Below, in pieces: positions 58,141 to 64,000 of a stretch of DNA of 64,000 bases. The DNA is from Lacimicrobium alkaliphilum. GTDB lineage: Bacteria; Pseudomonadota; Gammaproteobacteria; Enterobacterales; Alteromonadaceae. Below the pieces are notes generated by a model. That model had not been told where the DNA came from. It did no database searches and saw only the letters and a program-made list of their open reading frames with translations. A program made the position numbers and the translations under genes. Position 1 is the first letter of the stretch; each line of letters starts with the position of its first letter. The stretch is from contig NZ_CP013650.1 of assembly GCF_001466725.1 (NCBI RefSeq), positions 2,232,001 through 2,296,000 of the forward strand. The letters run 5' to 3'.

Positions 58141-58355
58141 AAGGTCTCCAAAAAACCACAATAGCTTCAGGCATCATAACAGCTCATATAACGGCTTAGC
58201 CGTCAGATAAGGACACCTGCCCTGCGCAGCCCGGTAACTATCGCAAATGCCGCCCTTACCGACTTTACCCTACAGCCGGAATGGCCCGGCAAGATTGTGT
58301 TTAACCACAGATTAACGCATCATTAGCCTACAATAATGATAAAAAAACACAGCCA

Positions 58356-59615
58356 ATGCCCCTGCGAACACCCCTCGCCAGAAATGCCCTGATGACTCTG
58401 TCAGCCAATATCAGCATGGCTGTCAGCAACTGGCTGTTACTGGTCATCATCGCCAAAGTCTTTGGTGATCATCAGTTAGGCGAGGTTGCGCTGTCTCTTT
58501 CTGTGCTCTCACCACTGTTTTTACTGGCCAGCTTTAAACTGCGAACCCTGCTTATTACAGATACGCAAAACGAGTATCAGATTAGCCAGTATTTTCACGC
58601 ACGTTTGCTGGCAAACAACCTGTTGCTGCTGTTAACGCCACTATTATGCTGGACGTTGCTTGATGGCATTAATGCTACAGTGGTAATGCTTATCGCATTG
58701 TATAAATGGTGCGACAGCTGGTTCGAGCTGACTATCAGTGTGCTGCATCGTCAAAAAGCCTTTACCAGCGCCGGTCTGTGGATTTTTGCCCGGGCACTTT
58801 GCACGGCACTGGCATTGATTTGCGCGTTCTGGTTCGAAGATGTATTGCTGACATTAACGCTGTGGGTATCGGTGACTGCGATGTTTGCCCTGCTCAGCAC
58901 CTTCAATTGTCGCAGGCAGGTCAGCACAGTATTTAATCAGACCTTCTCACTGGCCCTGTTTCAGGCTCAGGCACTGCGCCGTTCACTGTTTCTGTTCAGG
59001 AAATACCGCACCCTGAGCATGGCGCTGATGTTTTCTTCGCTGTTTATTTATCTGCCAAATCTGTTTTTGCAACACCTGCAGGGGATCAGCGAAGCCGGCC
59101 GCTTTGCCGCCGTCAGTTATTTTCTGGTGGCGGGCAGCATGCTGATCACCAGTATTTCACAAACCGCTCAGCCCTACCTGAGCCAATTGCAGGCACAGCA
59201 ACAGTTCAGAACATTATGGATCGCGGCCTTTAAGCTGTGTCTTTCAGGATTAGCCATCGGCTTGATGGCACTGCTGCTGGTCTGCTGGTTGGGCCCCCGG
59301 TTACTGGCGCTTATTTATCATCAGGGGATGACAGATATGAGCGCAGAGCTCAACTGGATTATGGCGGCGGCCATGGTTCGCTATGGATATATATTCCTTG
59401 GCACCACCTTAAATGCATTCAGGCTGTTTCAGGTGCAAACCCGTATCGCCCTGGCCGGTACTCTGACCGTGGCTGTGGCCTGTCTGTTGCTGGTACCGGG
59501 CTCTGGCACACTTGGTGCCGCCCAGGCCATGTTTATGGCCACCTGCGTGGAAATGGTGCTGTATCTTGTCTACCTTCTGCGCCGGCACAATCTGGCAAAG
59601 GAGGAAGTCAGATGA
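58356..59615 (+). CDS. polysaccharide flippase, MOP/Wzx-like
   Basis: The 419-residue protein has about 12 membrane helices and opens with ARNALMTLSANISMAVSNWLLLVIIAKVFGDHQLG, the usual N-terminus of MATE-like polysaccharide translocases read in blocks. Charged residues are few in helices. It is the first gene of a polysaccharide cluster; its TGA overlaps the next ATG (ATGA). Which sugar repeat it moves (O-antigen, capsule or exopolysaccharide) cannot be told. No ribosome binding site is obvious at the ATG. Confidence 0.85.
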   Translation: MPLRTPLARNALMTLSANISMAVSNWLLLVIIAKVFGDHQLGEVALSLSVLSPLFLLASFKLRTLLITDTQNEYQISQYFHARLLANNLLLLLTPLLCWTLLDGINATVVMLIALYKWCDSWFELTISVLHRQKAFTSAGLWIFARALCTALALICAFWFEDVLLTLTLWVSVTAMFALLSTFNCRRQVSTVFNQTFSLALFQAQALRRSLFLFRKYRTLSMALMFSSLFIYLPNLFLQHLQGISEAGRFAAVSYFLVAGSMLITSISQTAQPYLSQLQAQQQFRTLWIAAFKLCLSGLAIGLMALLLVCWLGPRLLALIYHQGMTDMSAELNWIMAAAMVRYGYIFLGTTLNAFRLFQVQTRIALAGTLTVAVACLLLVPGSGTLGAAQAMFMATCVEMVLYLVYLLRRHNLAKEEVR

Positions 59616-60709
59616 GTAACAAAGTGCTGCATGTATTTGGTGTAATGAACCGCGGCGGCGCCGAATTACGCACCCTGACCCTGATGCCTCAGATGCAGGC
59701 GCTGGGCTATGAGTTTCACTTCTGCGTGCTCAGCGGCCAACCCGGCACATTAGATGAAGAAATTCTCGCCCTGGGCGGAAAGATTCATTACCTGAAAATC
59801 GGCCCGGGCTTTTTGTGGCGATTTACGTCGCTGTTAAGACAACAACAGATTGATATCCTGCATACCCATGTTGCCCTGGTTTCAGGTTTACTGGTGCTGT
59901 TGGGGACAATGGCTGGGGTTAAAAAACGCATAAGTCATCTGCGCAGCACGCTGGATGAACGCGACCTGTCTTTTTTGCGCAGATGTCGTAATGCTATTTT
60001 GCGCCGTTGTCTGTACAGTTTCAGCACTCATGTGCTCGGCGTATGTCGTGGCGCCCTCGAATGTCAGTGGAAAGACTGGCAGCAGCGACCTAAATGCCGG
60101 GTAATCTACAATGGCCTGCCCTTAACCGATATGAGTCATGAAGCGGATTTCTGGTCACAATGGATCCCCGGTTACCGGCAGCAAAAGGTAATAATAAACC
60201 TCGCTCGTATGAATCCGGCTAAAAATCATCTGCGGCTACTGTCTGTTTTTAACGCCTTCCTCAGGCAATATGGTGAAGGATTTTTAGTCCTTGTTGGCAA
60301 AGAAGATAAGCGTATTAAGGCTCAGATAGAAAACTATGCTGCACAAAACGGCATTACAGAACGTGTCATTATCCTGTCTGAACAATCACAGCCTTTGCGT
60401 TTTCTGGCACATGCCGATGCAATGCTGTTCCCCTCCTTGTGGGAGGGGTTGCCGGGTTCGGTACTGGAAGCCGCCAGTGTCGGTACGCCGGTGCTGTCCT
60501 CTGCCATACCGGGCTGCACAGAAATCTCACAACAACTTCAGGCGGTTAAGACTGAATCACTGAATAGCGATGATCGGATCTGGGCAGAAAAGCTGGCCAC
60601 CCTGATACAGCAGGCTGAAAACCGCCCGGCCCTGATAAATAACTTCAGGGAAAGTGACTTTTTACTGGATAAAAACCTCAGGGCGCTGCATGCAGTTTAC
60701 GCTGAATAA
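59612..60709 (+). CDS. GT4-type glycosyltransferase
   Basis: The 365-residue GT-B enzyme starts MSNKVLHVFGVMNRGGAELR, a classic GT4 N-terminus, and contains IDILHTHVALVSGLL, INLARMNPAKNHLRLLSVF and the C-terminal sugar-nucleotide site with LFPSLWEGLPGSVLEAASVGTPVLS in blocks. The ATG at 59612 has an excellent AAGGAGGAAG site and overlaps the flippase stop; a longer frame from 59237 lies inside the flippase gene. Its end overlaps the polymerase gene by 20 bases. Confidence 0.93.
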   Translation: MSNKVLHVFGVMNRGGAELRTLTLMPQMQALGYEFHFCVLSGQPGTLDEEILALGGKIHYLKIGPGFLWRFTSLLRQQQIDILHTHVALVSGLLVLLGTMAGVKKRISHLRSTLDERDLSFLRRCRNAILRRCLYSFSTHVLGVCRGALECQWKDWQQRPKCRVIYNGLPLTDMSHEADFWSQWIPGYRQQKVIINLARMNPAKNHLRLLSVFNAFLRQYGEGFLVLVGKEDKRIKAQIENYAAQNGITERVIILSEQSQPLRFLAHADAMLFPSLWEGLPGSVLEAASVGTPVLSSAIPGCTEISQQLQAVKTESLNSDDRIWAEKLATLIQQAENRPALINNFRESDFLLDKNLRALHAVYAE

Positions 60710-62048
60710 CCAATTACTGGGTAAGACCCTGGCCATCTGGTTACTGTTGATGGCTCTGACCCTGTACCTGGCCGTTTCGTCCAGAGCGGTAGAAGTGGAT
60801 CGCGATCAGCTGGAGTGGTTAGCCAGTGCGAGCTGGATTACCTTACTTCTGGTGCTGGCGAATACTCTGCCCCGGGGTATCTGGTCCATCAGTTTTATTT
60901 TCTTTGCGTCGCTGGGAATATTCCATGCCGGGCTCATTTTCACCAACAGTTTAGGAGCGATTACCGATGAAGATATTTTGTATCACATCGGATTCTGGTT
61001 TTATCGTGACGAAACCACCCTAGCCATTGAACTGGTTAATCTGGCCATACTGGGCTTTGCCCTGGGTACTCTGCTGACTTCAAAAGCCAGCTTGCCGGAC
61101 TATAAAACCCGTGGCGGCAGTTTTAACCAGCGCGTATATCATTTTGGCGGCTTGCTGCTGATTGCCAGCATGCTGGGCTTTTTTGCCCTGGCTTCCTTTA
61201 CCGGTGTACTGGGCTCTTACGGCGCCTATCTTGATCTGCTCAGCAAAGTGCCTCTGTTGGGGGTCATCTACGCCTACCTGTATTTTTTTATAGGTCTTGG
61301 CCTGGTTATGGTCAGCGCTACCTATCGCAAAGGCTTTACCCCCCTTTACTTTGTATTATTTGGCGTATGGGCGCTGATTGCATTCAGATTGGGATTGCGC
61401 GGCGAAGTCATGTTTCCATTGATGGTATCCGGCGCCATGTTTGGCCGCCGCAATCTGACCCTCAGTGTTCCAGTTATCATGCTGCTTTTAGTGGTCTTTC
61501 TGACCGTCACTACCATAGTTAAAAACGCCCGGATCTCCGGCGATTACACTGACATCCCCACTTTTAACCCGCTAAATGCGGTAGCAGAAATGGGTGCCAG
61601 CCTGCGCCCGGTGCAGGAGGTGATAAAATGGCAGGCAGAAGGTGACACACTGCTTTATGGCGGCAGCTATTGGGCCCCCTTTGAGCGTCAGATTGCCCTT
61701 ATTGTGCCGGGTATGGCCCGTGTTCCGGCGACCAGTGACCCGAGGCTACTGAATGTGGTAGTGGCAGAGCGGGCCGGGCCTATCGGTTTTTCCCCTGTGG
61801 CCGAAGCCTATGCCAACTTTGGTAAAGGCGGTGTCGTGTTTATCATGCTGCTTTTAGGCGCACTGATGGGTAAACTGGATAATATACCCCCCTCAACACG
61901 CAAGGATATTGTGATCGGTGCTGCATTACTGCCGGTTTTTATTATGATCCGCAACAGTTTTACCCATGTTCCGGTACAGGTAATACTGGGTGTTGTTATC
62001 AGCCTGGCGGTGATTTTTCTGGCCTCAGGAAAAGGCGATCGTCACTGA
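60690..62048 (+). CDS. O-antigen/exopolysaccharide polymerase-like membrane protein
   Basis: The 452-residue protein has about 10-12 membrane helices and a large periplasmic loop containing TIVKNARISGDYTDIPTFN and FERQIALIVPGMARVPA, the layout of Wzy/EpsG/O-antigen ligase proteins. I place the start at the ATG at 60690, inside the upstream glycosyltransferase gene; a frame from 60654 also exists. Position between glycosyltransferases supports a polymerase role; sequence conservation in this class is too low for a firmer call. Confidence 0.78.
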   Translation: MQFTLNNQLLGKTLAIWLLLMALTLYLAVSSRAVEVDRDQLEWLASASWITLLLVLANTLPRGIWSISFIFFASLGIFHAGLIFTNSLGAITDEDILYHIGFWFYRDETTLAIELVNLAILGFALGTLLTSKASLPDYKTRGGSFNQRVYHFGGLLLIASMLGFFALASFTGVLGSYGAYLDLLSKVPLLGVIYAYLYFFIGLGLVMVSATYRKGFTPLYFVLFGVWALIAFRLGLRGEVMFPLMVSGAMFGRRNLTLSVPVIMLLLVVFLTVTTIVKNARISGDYTDIPTFNPLNAVAEMGASLRPVQEVIKWQAEGDTLLYGGSYWAPFERQIALIVPGMARVPATSDPRLLNVVVAERAGPIGFSPVAEAYANFGKGGVVFIMLLLGALMGKLDNIPPSTRKDIVIGAALLPVFIMIRNSFTHVPVQVILGVVISLAVIFLASGKGDRH

Positions 62049-63220
62049 TGAAACTTATTGTCTGCTGTGAATACCGTTTCCTGCAAACCCCTGATGGTCA
62101 GGTCTGGACCCGCAGCGCCTTCACCAATTCGTTCTGGCAACGTTATTTGCAGGTATTCAGCGAACTCACCATCCTCGCCAGAGTTGAACAGGCAGAACAG
62201 GCTGAGCAAAACTGGCACAAAGTCACAGGCCCAGGGGTCAGTATCACAGCCCTGCCCTACTACCTGGGACTGAATGGATTAGTAAAAAGCCTGCCCGCGC
62301 TGCTAAAGACGTTACACAGAGCACTGAGAAATCAGGAAGCGCTGATTTTCAGGGTACCTTCACAAACAGCGATGCTGGCGCGTCTGATCCGGCCACAGAG
62401 CCGGTTTGCCCTGGAAGTAGTAGGCGATCCGGCCGACGTATTCTCAGCTGGTATTACCGGACCGCTGCTGGACAAGCTGTTGGGCCGCATCAGTGCCTGG
62501 CAGTTACGCCGTATGACGAAAAACGCGCTGGCGGTGAGCTATGTGACCCGCACCTATCTGCAGAAACGCTATCCGGCCCCTGCAGACACGCCTCAGGTGG
62601 CCTGTTCCAGTATATCCCTGACCCCGGAATGGTTTGCCGATGCGCCGCGCCATTACGACCAACCAGCCACAGAATTATTATTTGTCGGCTCCTTTGCCCA
62701 GCTTTATAAAGGTCAGGATGTATTGCTTCAGGCCCTGAGCATCCTCAGGCAACAAGGCACTGAATACCGCCTGACCATGGTTGGTGGTGGCGAAAAGCTT
62801 GCCGTCATGCAACAACTGGCATCAGAACTGGGTTTAGACAAACAGATTCATTTCGCCGGCGAACAGCCTCATCAAAAGATCTTAAGCTATATGAAAAATT
62901 GCGATGTGTTTGTGCTGCCCTCACGAACCGAGGGCTTGCCCAGAGTGATGCTTGAAGCCATGGCAACGGCAATGCCCGCTATCGGCAGCGATGCCGGCGG
63001 TATCCCTGAATTGCTTGGTGAAAGCAGACTGGCGCCGGCCGGAAACCCACAGATTCTGGCCCGGCGTATCGCTGATTTATGCAGTAACCCGGATCGCCTG
63101 ACAGAGGATTCTGAGATTAACCTGGAAACTTCCAGACAGTACCGGCAGGATAAGCTTGATGGAATTCGCCGGCACTTTTACCAACAGGTAAAGCTGCAAT
63201 TTTCAAGAGACAAAAGATGA
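62048..63220 (+). CDS. GT4-type glycosyltransferase
   Basis: The 390-residue GT-B protein has LLFVGSFAQLYKGQDVLLQALSILR, LTMVGGGEKLAVMQQLASELG, IHFAGEQPHQKILSYM and CDVFVLPSRTEGLPRVMLEAMATAMP, the full C-terminal GT4 half with the EGxPxxxLEA motif. The ATG overlaps the polymerase stop by one base (TGATG). Substrate unknown. Confidence 0.93.
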   Translation: MKLIVCCEYRFLQTPDGQVWTRSAFTNSFWQRYLQVFSELTILARVEQAEQAEQNWHKVTGPGVSITALPYYLGLNGLVKSLPALLKTLHRALRNQEALIFRVPSQTAMLARLIRPQSRFALEVVGDPADVFSAGITGPLLDKLLGRISAWQLRRMTKNALAVSYVTRTYLQKRYPAPADTPQVACSSISLTPEWFADAPRHYDQPATELLFVGSFAQLYKGQDVLLQALSILRQQGTEYRLTMVGGGEKLAVMQQLASELGLDKQIHFAGEQPHQKILSYMKNCDVFVLPSRTEGLPRVMLEAMATAMPAIGSDAGGIPELLGESRLAPAGNPQILARRIADLCSNPDRLTEDSEINLETSRQYRQDKLDGIRRHFYQQVKLQFSRDKR

Positions 63221-64000
63221 AAGTACTGCATTTATTAAAAACCGCAGTAGGCGCAAAATGGGCACTGAATCAGATCAGGGAACTGGTAAAAAACGGCGTC
63301 GAGGTTCATGTTGCCATGCCACAAGGGCCAATGAATGAGGGCTACGAGAAGCTTGGAGTCAGTGTCCATATCATGCAGCCTGAATTAAGTTTTCGCCACC
63401 CGGTTCAAACCCTCAGCCGGGCCCGCGCCCTGCATCAACTGGTGGATGAACTGGCACCGGATTTGATCCACAGTCACTTCGTCAGCAGTACTCTGCTGAT
63501 GCGCCTTGCGTTGAGAAAAACCACCGTTCCCAGAATTTTTCAGGTGCCCGGCCCGCTGCACCTTGAGCACAAGATATTCCGTAATCTCGAAATTGCCAGT
63601 AGTAATAAGCAGGACTACTGGCTGGCCTCCTGCAAATGGACACAACAGCGCTATATTCAAAGCGGTATTGAGCCGCAGCGCACAGGTCTCGCTTACTATG
63701 GTGTCCCCCCGGCAGTATTTACCCAACCACCACAGGGTGAGCTTCGCCTCAAGCAGCAATTGGGGATGCACGAAGAGGATTTACTGATCGGCATGGTAGC
63801 CTATTTTTACGCGCCGAAGCGGTTGTTGGGGCAAACCCGGGGACTCAAGGGCCATGAGGATCTGATCGATGCGCTGGCATTGGTGCGAAAAGAATATCCT
63901 CAGGCGCGCTGCGTCTTTGTCGGCGGGCCATGGGAAGATGCACAAAGTTATTATCAACAGGTTCAGGACTACGCCGCTGGCAAAGTCGGTGATGCCGCAG
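63217..64000 (+). CDS. GT4-type glycosyltransferase (partial, runs off right edge)
   Basis: An open frame from the ATG at 63217, overlapping the previous stop (ATGA), continues to the window end for 261 codons. It begins MKVLHLLKTAVGAKWALNQI and contains LAPDLIHSHFVSSTLLMR, LASCKWTQQRYIQSGI and LIGMVAYFYAPKR, as in GT-B enzymes up to the start of the C-terminal half (CVFVGG). The nucleotide-sugar site and stop lie outside the window. Confidence 0.9.
   Translation, partial: MKVLHLLKTAVGAKWALNQIRELVKNGVEVHVAMPQGPMNEGYEKLGVSVHIMQPELSFRHPVQTLSRARALHQLVDELAPDLIHSHFVSSTLLMRLALRKTTVPRIFQVPGPLHLEHKIFRNLEIASSNKQDYWLASCKWTQQRYIQSGIEPQRTGLAYYGVPPAVFTQPPQGELRLKQQLGMHEEDLLIGMVAYFYAPKRLLGQTRGLKGHEDLIDALALVRKEYPQARCVFVGGPWEDAQSYYQQVQDYAAGKVGDAA

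Noticed and set aside
59237..59611. N-terminal extension of the first glycosyltransferase
   Set aside because: It overlaps the flippase gene in another frame; the ATG at 59612 has a near-perfect ribosome binding site.

Overview
The window looks like a chromosomal segment of a marine-type gammaproteobacterium of the order Alteromonadales (Alteromonas, Bowmanella or Lacimicrobium relatives). This is inferred from protein families and gene order only; no database search was possible. Typical markers are the block trxB-aat-bpt-infA next to clpA-clpS and a divergent cspD, the seqA-pgm pair facing ybfF, fldA, monomeric isocitrate dehydrogenase, AstE, CysB, YfbV, and small conserved families (DUF2937, DUF2897, DUF2788, DUF4826). 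Gene density is high and most intergenic gaps are under 300 bp.

Layout. 1-12.3 kb: a partial gene, MAPEG/DUF2937 pair, periplasmic binding protein, xthA, a COG3235-like membrane protein followed by a beta-lactamase-fold-like exported protein, a membrane diguanylate cyclase, the CNNM/CBS-glsA operon, an S9 peptidase, yfbV, and a GNAT-C39 peptidase fusion. 12.6-14.1 kb: a RimK-type ATP-grasp ligase divergent from that fusion. 14.1-22.6 kb: trxB, then genes of the N-degron pathway (aat, bpt, clpS, clpA) with infA, cspD and icd. 22.8-28.5 kb: rluE, mnmA-hflD-purB, a membrane class III nucleotide cyclase and a GNAT. 28.5-33.6 kb: YdiJ/DUF4826, a small membrane protein whose start region carries a perfect 60-bp tandem duplication, tRNA-Val(GAC) with its own promoter, a plasmid-stabilisation-like protein and a decayed TonB-domain lipoprotein. 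33.9-42.9 kb: metY, patatin, an EIIA-Glc-like protein lacking both active-site histidines, yffB-dapE-M15 peptidase-DUF2897, a ParE/RelE toxin-antitoxin pair with a palindromic operator, ybjQ/HIT, a binding protein and astE. 42.9-51 kb: an EAL protein, glgP, pgm, seqA, ybfF, fldA. 51-58 kb: cysB, an orphan histidine kinase with a coiled-coil partner, a LysR regulator divergent from a 3-oxoacid CoA-transferase, and a D-aminoacylase-like amidohydrolase. 58.3-64 kb: the start of a surface polysaccharide cluster (flippase, three GT4-type glycosyltransferases, a polymerase-like protein) running off the right edge.

Functional links. Aat and Bpt tag N-termini that ClpS delivers to ClpA(P). pgm and glgP together cover glycogen breakdown to glucose-6-phosphate. 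DapE and the M15 peptidase serve peptidoglycan precursor and turnover chemistry. Two c-di-GMP proteins and one cyclic-nucleotide cyclase give second-messenger input.

Most notable: the GNAT-C39/ATP-grasp pair flanking a 309-bp region with a 13-codon candidate peptide; the 60-bp duplication of a ribosome binding site and start codon; the histidine-less EIIA homologue beside DnaA-box-like sites; the toxin-antitoxin operator embedded in its promoter; and a strong hairpin placed at the start of the tRNA-Val transcript. No CRISPR array, rRNA, prophage or insertion sequence was seen.
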